64,000 bases of DNA from Aporhodopirellula aestuarii (lineage in GTDB: Bacteria; Planctomycetota; Planctomycetia; Pirellulales; Pirellulaceae). The translations under genes were made by a program, and so were the position numbers. Shown here one piece after another: positions 34,879 through 44,342 of the stretch (position 1 is its first letter; each line of letters begins with the position of its first letter). A model generated the notes under the pieces. That model worked only from the letters and a program-made list of their open reading frames with translations, had not been told where the DNA came from and made no database searches. The DNA lies in NCBI RefSeq assembly GCF_023701485.1, contig NZ_JAMQBK010000059.1, positions 43,596 through 107,595 on the forward strand, read 5' to 3'.

Positions 34879-36330
34879 TCACGCGAGCAATTCTTGAATC
34901 ACCTCACCGCCGAACTGGCTGAGCTGTTTATACCGACCACCATGGAAATAGGTCAGCTTGTTGTCATCGAGACCGAGCAGGTGAAGCAACGTCACATGCA
35001 AATCCCGAATCGGGTGGACGCATTCGACCGCGGTCGATCCGATTTCATCGGTCGCACCTACGACCGCTCCTCGTTTGACGCCTCCTCCCGCCATCAACAT
35101 GGTCATCGCATTGTTGTTATGCCCGCGGCCGAGCGAATAAACGCCACCCCGTTTATTGTTGTCCGGAGTGCGGCCAAACTCGCCCGTCCAGATGACCAGC
35201 GTGTCGTCCAACATCCCGCGTTGTTTTAGATCGCGAATCAACGCCGCCATCGGTTTGTCGACGCTCTTGATTCGCGACGCGTGGCCACGTTCGAGATAAT
35301 CATGACTGTCCCAACCGCCACTGAAAATCTGCACGAACCGCACACCACTTTCCACTAATCGCCGCGCCATCAAACATTGCCGTCCGAACGTCTCCGTATC
35401 GGGATCGTTCATCCCGTACATTTCGAGCGTCGCCTGCGATTCTTGATTAAGGTCGATCACGCCGGGCACTTCGCTCTGCATTCGGTACGCGAGTTCATAG
35501 CTCTCCATCCGCGCTGCGAGATCCCCTTGCCCGCCGCCAATCGACTCGAGATGGGATTGATTGAGTAACGCGAGTTCATCAAGAGCACGCCGTTGATGCT
35601 CACGACTTTTGAACGACTGCGGCGAGAGATCCAACAGCGGCGATCCCTCGGGCCTTAATCGGGTTCCCTGATAGTGAGCCGGCAGAAAACCATTGCTCCA
35701 ATTCCCCGAACCGCCCTGCGGCATCGCCAGTTCCGTCATCACGACATAACCAGGCAGATTCTGGTTCACACTCCCGAGCCCGTAAGTCGTCCAAGAACCG
35801 AGCGCCGGATCACCGCCCAGCCGACTGCCAGTGTTCATATGAAACAACGCTTCGGGATGATTGAGCGACTCGGCTTGCAACCCGCGATAATTACACAGCT
35901 CATCGGCCACGAAAGGGTCAGCCAGATATTCCCACTGGTCGCACATATCGAGCCCGGCATCACCTACCTTGCGAGACCCGAAGGGGCTACCGACGAAGAA
36001 CTTAAATCCCTTCTCTTGGCCGCCCGTTCGCTTGGACTCTGTCTTGTGCAGACGCGTCAGTTCGGGCTTGGGATCGAACGTATCCATCTGTCCTGGCCCG
36101 CCTTCCATGAACAACATGATGACTGCCTTGGCGCGAGCCGGATGCATCGGTGGCTTTGGAGACAACGGACCGCCCGCAGCCGCCGCAATCGCTTTCGCAT
36201 CCGCCGCCGACTCTGCGGCGAGCATGTCCGTCAGCGCGACCGACCCGAGCGACGCACCAAGACCGTACAAGAAACCGCGACGTGTCGCGGATGTCGAAAC
36301 AGGGCGTGAGCAAAGGAGATGAGACATCAA
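34879..36330 (-). CDS. DUF1501 family protein with Tat signal
   Basis: The 483-residue product carries a twin-arginine signal (TRRGFLYGLGASLGSVALTD), so it is exported folded. DUF1501 is a sulfatase/alkaline phosphatase-fold family: AVIMLFMEGGPGQMDTFDPK near the N terminus, VQIFSGGWDSHDYLERGHAS in the middle and LVIWTGEFGRTPDNNKRGGV with GRGHNNNAMTMLMAGGGVKR near the C terminus. The gene is last in a minus-strand operon and begins 2 bp after the PSD1 gene. DUF1501 and PSD1 proteins form a conserved pair in planctomycetes, and the biochemical role is not established. Confidence 0.94.
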   Translation of the reverse strand: MMSHLLCSRPVSTSATRRGFLYGLGASLGSVALTDMLAAESAADAKAIAAAAGGPLSPKPPMHPARAKAVIMLFMEGGPGQMDTFDPKPELTRLHKTESKRTGGQEKGFKFFVGSPFGSRKVGDAGLDMCDQWEYLADPFVADELCNYRGLQAESLNHPEALFHMNTGSRLGGDPALGSWTTYGLGSVNQNLPGYVVMTELAMPQGGSGNWSNGFLPAHYQGTRLRPEGSPLLDLSPQSFKSREHQRRALDELALLNQSHLESIGGGQGDLAARMESYELAYRMQSEVPGVIDLNQESQATLEMYGMNDPDTETFGRQCLMARRLVESGVRFVQIFSGGWDSHDYLERGHASRIKSVDKPMAALIRDLKQRGMLDDTLVIWTGEFGRTPDNNKRGGVYSLGRGHNNNAMTMLMAGGGVKRGAVVGATDEIGSTAVECVHPIRDLHVTLLHLLGLDDNKLTYFHGGRYKQLSQFGGEVIQELLA

Positions 36331-36332
36331 GT

Positions 36333-39300
36333 CTACCGAATGTAGAGAAATTCGTTGGTATTAAATAAAAGCAAACAGAGGTCCGCCAATGCTCGCGTTT
36401 CGGGCGAAACATCAGCCGGTTTAGCGTCCGGAACGTAGCGTTCGAACACCGGCAAGATTTCGGTGTACTCAAAAGGCCTACCGGTAAACTCCTCGACCAG
36501 CGAACGCGTGATCTCGGTCGGATATTCCGTCGGCTCAGGATCGACGTCCGCATGATACGTCTGCATGTCGGCCACATATTCACCCAGTCGATCCGACTCA
36601 TGAGGTCGAGGTGATCGCCCGAGCAAGATTCGAAACGCGGCTTCGATTTGCCCGTGTGTCTCCGGCTCAATCTCTTGCAAACGCTTTGCCATCGCGATCG
36701 AGCGGTCCGTCATCACGTCGCTGTTGAGCAGCGTCAACGCCTGCGGCGTCACGGCGGCAACGTCGCGTCGTTCGCACGATTCGTTCGGGTTCGGCTGATT
36801 GAACAGTTCCAGCATCGGATCGGCTTGCCCACGAACCCGATACGCGTAGATCGATCGTCGATTTCGTTGTTCCGGCAATCGTGAAGGCTGATATGCGGGA
36901 GCCAGCGAAAATTGAATCATCCGTGGCTGCAACGCCACTTCCATATTGATTTCTGAACTGATCGGCAAACCACCTGCTTCGAGATTTAACTCTCCCGTCA
37001 TCGCGAGCATCGCGTCTCGCAACTCCTCGGCCGTCATCCGCCGGATCGGAAAATACGCCAGGGTTGTGTTATCCGGATCAGCGTCACGTAACGTTTCATG
37101 GTTTGGATGATAGCTGCTGCGTTGATAGGCATCCGACAGCATGATCATCCGGTGCATCCGCTTGATCTTCCATCCGCCATTTAGAAAATCGGAGGCAAGG
37201 AAATCGAGCAGTTCCGGATGGGTCGGCTTAGCCCCTTTGGCACCAAAGTTATTCGCATTCGCGGCAATTCCTACTCCAAAATGCGACTGCCAAATGCGAT
37301 TGACGATTGCTCGCGAGGTGAGCGGGTTCCTCGCATCCGCGATCCAGCGTGCCAACCCGAACCGACGACCGTTGATATTGTCCGTGAGCCGATACTCGTC
37401 GCCCAAGTCGTTGCTCTCGACCTCGCCTCGACGCACGCCAACGCCTGTCATACTGAGCACCCCAGGCCCGACCGGATCCGCCGGGGCCGTGATGGCACCA
37501 CCGGTCAGAATGAAGGACTCGGTCGGCTGATTGAGATTGATCTTCTCCTTCAATCGCAATTTGCGGGCTCCGATGTTAACGCCGACGTCTGATGAATTGA
37601 ACACGCTCTGCGCCATCGGCTGATACCGCTCGAGCCGCCGCGTCCAAATCCACTCATCTTGATTGCGAACCTTGAGCCGACCTTGCTCGATGTGGTTCAG
37701 TCCGACGTGCCGCGGTGGTTTCATTTCATCGGGCAACTCCTTTCGCTCATCTTCGTTCTTGTACGGCAGATTGTGTTCTTCAAACCATTTCCGGGCCGCA
37801 GCCTCCTGTTTCGAGACGAGTTCGTTCTTCTTGGTCGTCGCATAGGCGAGCATCCGCTCCACGTGGCGTTTTCCTTCCTTAAATCCATTCCGGTTTTCCG
37901 ATGGCAGGAAAGGCACCGGGCGTTCCGCCATCTGCGTTGCCGAAAACGCCGAGTAGATGCGGTAGTAGTCCCGCGTTGGAATCGGATCAAACTTGTGATC
38001 GTGACATTTCACGCACCGCAGCGTCGTCGCCAAGAATGTCTGGCCGACGTTGTTGACGATGTCATCGAGAAAGATTTGGCGGGCCTCTTCCTTTTCGACC
38101 ATCGCGTTATCCCAATGCCCCATGCGAAGATAACCCGTCGCCACGATCGCTTCGGCTTCCTCGGCCGTGTAGTCGCCATCGAGGCGTACTTGATGAACCT
38201 GTTTTTCGAGCTTGTCAGCATCGACGTCTTCGCCGAGCGATTTTATCAGCCGCGCCCGTACCGACTCGTCAGCCAACTCGTCACCGGCAATCTGCTCGAC
38301 GATGAACTGGTCATAGGGTTTGTCGTTGTTGAATGACCGAATCACGTAATCGCGATATCGCCACATATTGGACCGCTCGTAGTCATTCGCCATCCCGCCC
38401 GTGTCTGCGTACCGGGTGACATCGAACCAATGCTGAGCGGCACGTTCGCCATACTGCGGACTGGCCAACAACCGATCGACGAGTTCTTCCCACGCGGCCT
38501 TAGGATCGCGTTCACTGGCAGCCACGAATTGGTCGATTTCCTCCGGTGAAGGCGGCAATCCAGTTAGATCAAAAGTCGCTCGGCGGATCAGTTCGACCGG
38601 CGTCGCACGCGGCGCCGCCGCAAACCCGGCCTCATCGAGACGGCGATTGATCAACGAATCGATCGCGGCCTCTCCAACCAACTCCGTCTCCGAGCGAACC
38701 GGCTTCAATGCCCACAAGTCATCGACGTCGTAACGACGCAGCGTCCATTGCTCGGACGTCCCGCCGCTCGTGGTCACGAGAACGCCATCATCGGTGACCT
38801 CACGAGTCGCCTCCTCTAGCCGTATCGCCGTTTGAGTCTCTTCATCGGGCCAGGCCGCCCCGAGCCGGATCCATTCGCGAACCGCGTCAATCTGCGTTTG
38901 AGAGAGTCGATCGTTTTCTTTGGGTGGCATCTCGTTCGATTGCCATTCGATCGACTGAACCAATACACTCCCGTCTGGATCGCCCGGTACGATTGCAGGC
39001 TCACCCGTTTCGCCACCATCAAGCAAACCTTGCAAAGTACGCATGTCGAATTCGCCTCGACGTTTTTCAACATCCGCGCCGTGACACCCAAAACACTTTT
39101 CGCCAAAGACCGGCAGCACCTTCAACGCAAAGAGACGCTGACCGGCACGTTCATCCTCCGATTCATGCGATTCCGCCATCAACGTTGAAGCGTTCACAAG
39201 CATTAACACGCACGCCATCCACCGGAACGCGAACCGGCACAGACGCCCGCTTCGCTCACCCATCCCGACCGGTGACATTTCTCCGGAGGACGAGACGCAC

Positions 39301-39344
39301 GATTTATTTTCGATACACATGCCCTTACGGTTTTCCATGGACAT
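36333..39344 (-). CDS. PSD1 protein: planctomycete cytochrome C, DUF1549 and DUF1553 domains (operonic)
   Basis: The 1003-residue product has a hydrophobic signal (RFAFRWMACVLMLVNASTLM) followed by a cytochrome C domain with GEKCFGCHGADVEKRRGEFD. DUF1549 carries LIRRATFDLTGLPPSPEEID, YADTGGMANDYERSNMWRYR and CVKCHDHKFDPIPTRDYY. The C-terminal DUF1553 carries NPLTSRAIVNRIWQSHFGVG and MTAEELRDAMLAMTGELN. It is longer than the paralogue at 32342 because of a longer DUF1549-DUF1553 linker. The start overlaps the FecR-LamG gene by 20 bp; Met codons at 39338 and 39263 are alternatives, the latter giving the most compact signal peptide. Operon partners are the sigma, FecR-LamG and DUF1501 genes. Confidence 0.93.
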   Translation of the reverse strand: MSMENRKGMCIENKSCVSSSGEMSPVGMGERSGRLCRFAFRWMACVLMLVNASTLMAESHESEDERAGQRLFALKVLPVFGEKCFGCHGADVEKRRGEFDMRTLQGLLDGGETGEPAIVPGDPDGSVLVQSIEWQSNEMPPKENDRLSQTQIDAVREWIRLGAAWPDEETQTAIRLEEATREVTDDGVLVTTSGGTSEQWTLRRYDVDDLWALKPVRSETELVGEAAIDSLINRRLDEAGFAAAPRATPVELIRRATFDLTGLPPSPEEIDQFVAASERDPKAAWEELVDRLLASPQYGERAAQHWFDVTRYADTGGMANDYERSNMWRYRDYVIRSFNNDKPYDQFIVEQIAGDELADESVRARLIKSLGEDVDADKLEKQVHQVRLDGDYTAEEAEAIVATGYLRMGHWDNAMVEKEEARQIFLDDIVNNVGQTFLATTLRCVKCHDHKFDPIPTRDYYRIYSAFSATQMAERPVPFLPSENRNGFKEGKRHVERMLAYATTKKNELVSKQEAAARKWFEEHNLPYKNEDERKELPDEMKPPRHVGLNHIEQGRLKVRNQDEWIWTRRLERYQPMAQSVFNSSDVGVNIGARKLRLKEKINLNQPTESFILTGGAITAPADPVGPGVLSMTGVGVRRGEVESNDLGDEYRLTDNINGRRFGLARWIADARNPLTSRAIVNRIWQSHFGVGIAANANNFGAKGAKPTHPELLDFLASDFLNGGWKIKRMHRMIMLSDAYQRSSYHPNHETLRDADPDNTTLAYFPIRRMTAEELRDAMLAMTGELNLEAGGLPISSEINMEVALQPRMIQFSLAPAYQPSRLPEQRNRRSIYAYRVRGQADPMLELFNQPNPNESCERRDVAAVTPQALTLLNSDVMTDRSIAMAKRLQEIEPETHGQIEAAFRILLGRSPRPHESDRLGEYVADMQTYHADVDPEPTEYPTEITRSLVEEFTGRPFEYTEILPVFERYVPDAKPADVSPETRALADLCLLLFNTNEFLYIR

Positions 39345-41016
39345 AGATCTCCTGTATTTCTTCCGCCGAGAGCGGTTCTGAAAAAATTGCTAACTCATCG
39401 ATACTGCCATTCAAGTTTCGAATCGCGAAATCGAGATCCGGCCGATTAGGCCGCGTCCAGTTCCCGATCGTCGAAGGACCAAACCGCGTGACAGTCGCGA
39501 CTTGGTCGGCCGGTATCTCTTGCTCGTGCAGCAACTCACCGTTGAGGTAGTGACGCGTGAGACGCCGATCGACGTCATAGGTGGTTGCCAGGTGTAACCA
39601 TTTCCCGCTGAGTGACGGTTCCCAAAAGACAGGCGAGAGAACTTTGCGTTGGTTCCCCAAAGGACTTTTCACACCTCGCTTGCAGACCGAGAAATACAGT
39701 TGCCCGGTATCGAGAATCTGCCAATGCGGCTCCCCCTCATCATACTCATCGGTGAGGAACAAAGAGTTGTACCAACGGTCAAGACTGTCGATTCGAACCC
39801 AGGCGGAAAAACTGAGCGATCGAAATTCACCTGGAATCGATACCCGCACCCGGTCGCCCGGGCGTTTGAACTCCAGCGAGTTCTTGCCATCCCATCGGCC
39901 GACCGCAGGCACCGCCCCCACGATCGCACCGTCGAGCTCGCGGTTAGCCGGCTCGGTTCGGCAGGGCAACCGCCGATTCCAACGCTCCGGATCGTTGAAG
40001 TCGTAATAAGCGATTAACCGCTCATCTTTTCGAAACGATTCGGTCCAACGCTTCCACGCTTCCAATTGATCCACCTGTCGAGCGGATAGTTGTTGATGAA
40101 ACGACGCCATGTCCACAAACCGGTTTGGGCGAGCGATCGCATCCGCCAATTCGCCGCGGCGGTCGTGCATGACGGCATCGCCTTGTCCGAGCAAACGTAT
40201 CGCTGAGCCGCCGTGATGCACTTCGACTTCACCGTCAAATACTTCGACATCGGCCCCTTCGGTCGATACCGAAACACCAAACTCCGTCCCCAAGTCCACG
40301 ACTCGCAAATCATCCGCTTCAACGGTAAAGCCGTGTGCGGCCGGAGGAACTTGGGCGCGTAATTTTCCTTGACGCAATCGAGCCAGCTCAGTCGATACGA
40401 GTTGCAACTCCGCTGGCCCTTCGAGAAGGATCGTTGCGCCGCAGAAAAACTCGATCTGCACGAGCCCTTGTTCGATTCTAAACTCGCCGGGGACGAGCGA
40501 TTGACCGGCCGACAATTCTCGCCCGTCTACCTGCGAGTTCACACCCACCAACTGCGTGACGATCGCAACACCGCGTGAGGACGGCTCCACATCCGACGCT
40601 TTGCGAACGATCGCAACAGAACTTGCATTGCCTTCGTTTGATTCGACCACATCGTCGCCAAACGGAGGCGCCGACAAAAATGCCGCCACCAGTAGGCTGG
40701 CTGCGAGGGCACCGACGACGAACGCGACCACACGCGCCGAGCGTTCCCCGCCCGCAGCATCAACAGACGGCGGCGCTGCCGTCGTCGGGGCAGACCGATC
40801 CGATGCCGCACCCGATGGTAACGGCAACGAAATGCTCTCTCCGCTACCGGCCTCTGACATTAGCGCGACGTTGAACGTCTGCAAACGCGCAAAATGGCCT
40901 CGTGCGGCTTCGTCTGTCCGCAGAATCTCACGCAGCCGCCCGAGACCTTCGTTGTCGAGGACACCGGCTTCCCAGTCGTGCAACAAATGTTCGAGTTCTT
41001 GCAATTGATCTTTCAC
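39325..41016 (-). CDS. FecR-domain transmembrane protein with C-terminal LamG-like domain
   Basis: The 563-residue product begins with a ~90-residue cytoplasmic helical part (EHLLHDWEAGVLDNEGLGRL) resembling the anti-sigma region of FecR-type regulators. One membrane segment follows at about 95-118 (VVAFVVGALAASLLVAAFLS). The extracytoplasmic FecR domain (~165-290) has RLRQGKLRAQVPPAAHGFTV and VVDLGTEFGVSVS. Residues ~330-560 form a LamG/concanavalin-like carbohydrate-binding fold (LIAYYDFND, LSFSAWVRIDSLDRWYNSLF, WLHLATTYD, GSIDELAIFSEPLSAEEIQE). It is likely a surface-signalling partner of the sigma factor whose stop overlaps its start by 4 bp. The ligand is unknown. Confidence 0.88.
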   Translation of the reverse strand: MKDQLQELEHLLHDWEAGVLDNEGLGRLREILRTDEAARGHFARLQTFNVALMSEAGSGESISLPLPSGAASDRSAPTTAAPPSVDAAGGERSARVVAFVVGALAASLLVAAFLSAPPFGDDVVESNEGNASSVAIVRKASDVEPSSRGVAIVTQLVGVNSQVDGRELSAGQSLVPGEFRIEQGLVQIEFFCGATILLEGPAELQLVSTELARLRQGKLRAQVPPAAHGFTVEADDLRVVDLGTEFGVSVSTEGADVEVFDGEVEVHHGGSAIRLLGQGDAVMHDRRGELADAIARPNRFVDMASFHQQLSARQVDQLEAWKRWTESFRKDERLIAYYDFNDPERWNRRLPCRTEPANRELDGAIVGAVPAVGRWDGKNSLEFKRPGDRVRVSIPGEFRSLSFSAWVRIDSLDRWYNSLFLTDEYDEGEPHWQILDTGQLYFSVCKRGVKSPLGNQRKVLSPVFWEPSLSGKWLHLATTYDVDRRLTRHYLNGELLHEQEIPADQVATVTRFGPSTIGNWTRPNRPDLDFAIRNLNGSIDELAIFSEPLSAEEIQEIYVHGKP

Positions 41017-41537
41017 GATTCATTCATCATTAATTGTTCCGACACGCAGCGAAAGAGTTTCTGGCGGGCCCGACTCAGCGCGACCTTTACCGCGCCACCA
41101 CTGCGACCCACGGCGGCAGCGATATCGGCGATCGAGCGATCATGAAAGTAACGGTGATGAATTAAAGCCCGGTTCTCCTCGTCCAGACGTGCCAAACACA
41201 TGCGTAGCGGTGTTCGGTAGTCGTCCAATCGATTCATTTCCTTTTCGAGCACGCCACAAAGTTGCTCGGCGAGTTCGGAATCGATCAAGACTCGCTCACG
41301 CCCGCGATCCCGGATACTCGAGAGGACTTGGAGTCGCGCGATCGCAAAAGCCCACGGCCCGAAAGGTTTTTCCGGATCGTATTCACCAATTTTTCGCCAC
41401 AGCACCAAATTCGTTTCCTGAACCACATCGCTCGCTTGCGCGTGATTGCCCAAGAGCGAATACACATACCCATACAGCCGAGCCTGATGCTCGGTGAGCT
41501 GTTGGACGAATTGCTCAGTTTGGTTGGCCGCAGTCAC
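41013..41537 (-). CDS. ECF-type sigma-70 factor (first gene of PSD1/DUF1501 operon)
   Basis: The 174-residue sigma factor has region 2 at about 10-75 (LYGYVYSLLGNHAQASDVVQ, FGPWAFAIARLQVLSSIRDR) and region 4 at about 115-165 (HHRYFHDRSIADIAAAVGRS, GGAVKVALSRARQKLF). It belongs to the Rhodopirellula/Verrucomicrobium-type group, which is usually encoded next to FecR-LamG regulators. The ATGA overlap with the downstream regulator gene couples translation, consistent with a sigma/anti-sigma pair. It is promoter-proximal in the unit sigma, FecR-LamG, PSD1, DUF1501 and may regulate that unit itself. Confidence 0.92.
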   Translation of the reverse strand: MTAANQTEQFVQQLTEHQARLYGYVYSLLGNHAQASDVVQETNLVLWRKIGEYDPEKPFGPWAFAIARLQVLSSIRDRGRERVLIDSELAEQLCGVLEKEMNRLDDYRTPLRMCLARLDEENRALIHHRYFHDRSIADIAAAVGRSGGAVKVALSRARQKLFRCVSEQLMMNES

Positions 41538-41854
41538 ATGGATTCCTCTTGAGAGCTGTTTCCGCCAATTCGGCCGAGGTTACAGCGGGATGGTCCATTT
41601 TATCAAAATAAGTCATAATCGCCGTCTTTTTATGCCAATTGCGGTATGAGAACGTCGATTCGCCAAGGAGATCCTTCTCGATGCTGCACACTCAACTTGC
41701 GACATGCGAGCCGTTTGCGAACTGTTTGCCAAACTGGGAACCCCCGGTTTATTCCATCGCTCTGGGCTCCCACACGCCACCGGTTTCATTCTCGCCCCTG
41801 GCGTCCACCTCACCGATCCATCACGTCTCGGTCCTGGCCTCGTCGCTGAACGAA

Positions 41855-43213
41855 ATGCCGACGGCGTCGTCGCCCGCCTGGATCATGCTGTTGTTTGTTG
41901 CCGTGATGATGGCAACGTACGTGGGAGTCGCGATCGAACGGTTTCACAAAACCGTCGCGGCCTTATGCGGGGCAGCAGTACTGATCATCCTCAGCATGGC
42001 GCTGAACTTGTTCCCTTATCCGAAGGTCTATGAGTTCCTCAAAGAAGATCTGAACATCTTCGGCGTCATCATCGGAACAGGCATCCTCGTCGATGTGGTG
42101 GGCAAAAGCGGCCTGTTTCATTTCCTGAGTATGTGGATCGTCCGCTTCACGGGAGGGCAAGCGGCACGGTTGTTCCTCACGTTGTGCCTCGTGACGTTTC
42201 TGTTTGTCAGCGTTTTGACCATCGTTCCCGCGATGCTGATCCTCAGTTCCTTGGTGCTGGTGATCTGTCGTTCACTCGGTTACAAGCCGATGCCGCTGCT
42301 ATTGTCGGTCGCGATCTGCGCGAACAGCGGAGCGATCGCCACCTTCGCCAGTGGGCTGCCCAATATCATGATCGGCACGTCGGCCGGAATCCCCTACGTC
42401 GACTTCCTGAAAGTCTCGCTGCCTTATGCCGCCGTGAGTCTGGTCATCGCCATCATCGGGTTGCGGTTTTTCTTTCGCAACGATCTTCCGTGGAAACAGT
42501 CCGAAGCGGACAAGGCGGCTCTCAAACAGCAAATCGAAGGCTTCGATCCGTGGGCGATGGTGGAAGACCGTCGCGTCCTGTTACGCAGCGCCACGATTCT
42601 GATCGGCACCGTTTGTGGATTCGCCCTCGCTCAACCTCTCGGCGTCGGGATGGACTTCGTCGCGATGGTCGGGGCCACCGCCGCGTTGCTGTTTTCTGGT
42701 AAAGGCGTCGAAGACGCGATCGGCAAAGTCAATTGGACCGTGATCCTATTCTTCATGGGCCTGTTTGTGATTATCGGATGCGTCAAAGAAACCGGGGCAT
42801 TAAAATGGGTGGCCGAGCAAGTCATCGCGTTCTCGGACAATCAACTCGCATTGCTGATCCCATTACTGGGTGTGTTCTCGGCAGTCGCCAGCTCAATCGT
42901 TGACAATATTCCCGTCGCCGCGACACTGATTCCGATCGTGCAGGACATCTCCGGTGGCGATACAGGTGTGCCCGCCGAACCGTTGTGGTGGGTGCTGGTC
43001 ATCTGCTGTAACCTCGGTGGGAACGGCACTCCGATCGGTTCGATATCTTGTGTGATCGCGATCTACGCCCTTAAGAAGGAGGCCGGCATCCACGTCGGCT
43101 GGGGTACGTTCTTGAAACTCGGAGGGGCAATCATGCTGTTCCAAATCACCGGTGCGATTCTGTACGTCATGCTATTGCATTGGCAGGGATGGATTCCGGC
43201 GCTCCCATCGTAA
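41855..43213 (+). CDS. SLC13/ArsB/NhaD-type membrane permease
   Basis: The frame begins at 41639 (TTG), but the first ~72 residues read like untranslated sequence; the ATG at 41855 gives 452 residues and starts just before the first membrane segment (SPAWIMLLFVAVMMATYVGV). About ten to twelve hydrophobic segments follow. Family landmarks are GVIIGTGILVDVVGKSGLFH, ANSGAIATFASGLPNIMIGT and, in the second half, SSIVDNIPVAATLIPIV with CCNLGGNGTPIGSISCVIAI. These inverted-repeat hairpins fit the ion transporter superfamily (citrate/dicarboxylate, arsenite or Na+/H+ antiport). The substrate is not predictable. The Usp-like gene downstream starts 39 bp after its stop and may be in the same operon. 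Confidence 0.82.
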   Translation: MPTASSPAWIMLLFVAVMMATYVGVAIERFHKTVAALCGAAVLIILSMALNLFPYPKVYEFLKEDLNIFGVIIGTGILVDVVGKSGLFHFLSMWIVRFTGGQAARLFLTLCLVTFLFVSVLTIVPAMLILSSLVLVICRSLGYKPMPLLLSVAICANSGAIATFASGLPNIMIGTSAGIPYVDFLKVSLPYAAVSLVIAIIGLRFFFRNDLPWKQSEADKAALKQQIEGFDPWAMVEDRRVLLRSATILIGTVCGFALAQPLGVGMDFVAMVGATAALLFSGKGVEDAIGKVNWTVILFFMGLFVIIGCVKETGALKWVAEQVIAFSDNQLALLIPLLGVFSAVASSIVDNIPVAATLIPIVQDISGGDTGVPAEPLWWVLVICCNLGGNGTPIGSISCVIAIYALKKEAGIHVGWGTFLKLGGAIMLFQITGAILYVMLLHWQGWIPALPS

Positions 43214-43251
43214 GCTTTTCTTTCTCCTCAACTCAATCAGGCTCACCAGCA

Positions 43252-44229
43252 ATGGACGATGCATCTGACTTTGATCGCGACGTCGACAACGCGATGCGAA
43301 TGTTCGAACGTGCCCACGTCGGTTCCGCTACGCCACTGACGCCGGTCCGCCCATCCCGCGTCATGCTGGTGCTCGACGGTTCCGATCAAGACGACGCTTC
43401 GATCGCATCGGCCGTCCACCTCCGTGAGGTCTACAATACGGAAACACTCGTTCTCGATGCCCGGGAGCACTCCGGCGACGCGAACGAATCGGGTCAGCCG
43501 CCGGCCGCACCCTCGTCCAACGAATTGGCAACACAAGCGGCATCTCGAATCAGTGGCGCTCGCTCGATCACGCGTCCACCGGGAGAATCCTTCGAAGCGA
43601 TTTTGCAATCCCTCAAGGTTCACGACGTCAACCTCCTGATCGTCCCGTGTCCCTTCGGACGCTCATTCGTAAAAATCGGTGCGGACAGCGTCGGCACCGT
43701 CGTGGACGTGTTGCTATCGCGGTGCTCGGTTCCATTCCTTGTCATCCGCCATCCCGACCAACCGCTCCCCCAGTGCGTTGGGCGAGTCAGCGTGCTCGTC
43801 GGCAGCGAGTGCGACGTTGAGAACCGGGCCGCGGCATGGGCATTCGGATTAGCACAACCCGGTGGAAAGGTTTCGCTCAATCTCGTCGTCGAAAGAGAAC
43901 ACTTTGAAAATGTCCGCACGATCCTCGAATCGGTCGATCCCGACAAAGAGTTTGACGTCGAGATGCTCACGGACGTTTTGACGCGGACCCACCAAAACTT
44001 GCACGCCGCGATGAGCAAGACGGCCGGTGAACTCGGCGTCGAGTACGCCCTGATTCCCCAACCGGGAGAGATCGCGCCGCCCCATCCACTCTCCGACACC
44101 CACAAGCAATTACTCGTTTTGCCGCTCGAAGTCGACGACCGTTTCACCCAAGGGTTCGTGATCGACCGCATCCGCCGCAGTCCACATCCAGTCTTGGTGG
44201 TCTCGGGCCACGTCAAAGCCGATGCCTAG
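43252..44229 (+). CDS. Universal stress protein-like (tandem UspA fold) protein
   Basis: From the ATG at 43252 the product has 325 residues (the frame extends to 43180 inside the permease gene). Two UspA-like halves can be seen: [20 protein letters not shown] to [18 protein letters not shown], then [20 protein letters not shown] to [15 protein letters not shown]. The typical ATP-binding G-x2-G-x9-G(S/T) signature is not clear, so it may be a non-ATP-binding type. UspA-domain proteins often sit beside membrane transporters and modulate them, which fits the neighbouring permease. Confidence 0.6.
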   Translation: MDDASDFDRDVDNAMRMFERAHVGSATPLTPVRPSRVMLVLDGSDQDDASIASAVHLREVYNTETLVLDAREHSGDANESGQPPAAPSSNELATQAASRISGARSITRPPGESFEAILQSLKVHDVNLLIVPCPFGRSFVKIGADSVGTVVDVLLSRCSVPFLVIRHPDQPLPQCVGRVSVLVGSECDVENRAAAWAFGLAQPGGKVSLNLVVEREHFENVRTILESVDPDKEFDVEMLTDVLTRTHQNLHAAMSKTAGELGVEYALIPQPGEIAPPHPLSDTHKQLLVLPLEVDDRFTQGFVIDRIRRSPHPVLVVSGHVKADA

Positions 44230-44342
44230 CCCGCCGATGCGGCGTCGCCAGCGGACGGTTCCGGCAGCACCCTACGACGAACCAACCGGGTGTACTAAAA
44301 CATAGTCGCGCTCCATTCACCAACCCATCACAGACACCAACC

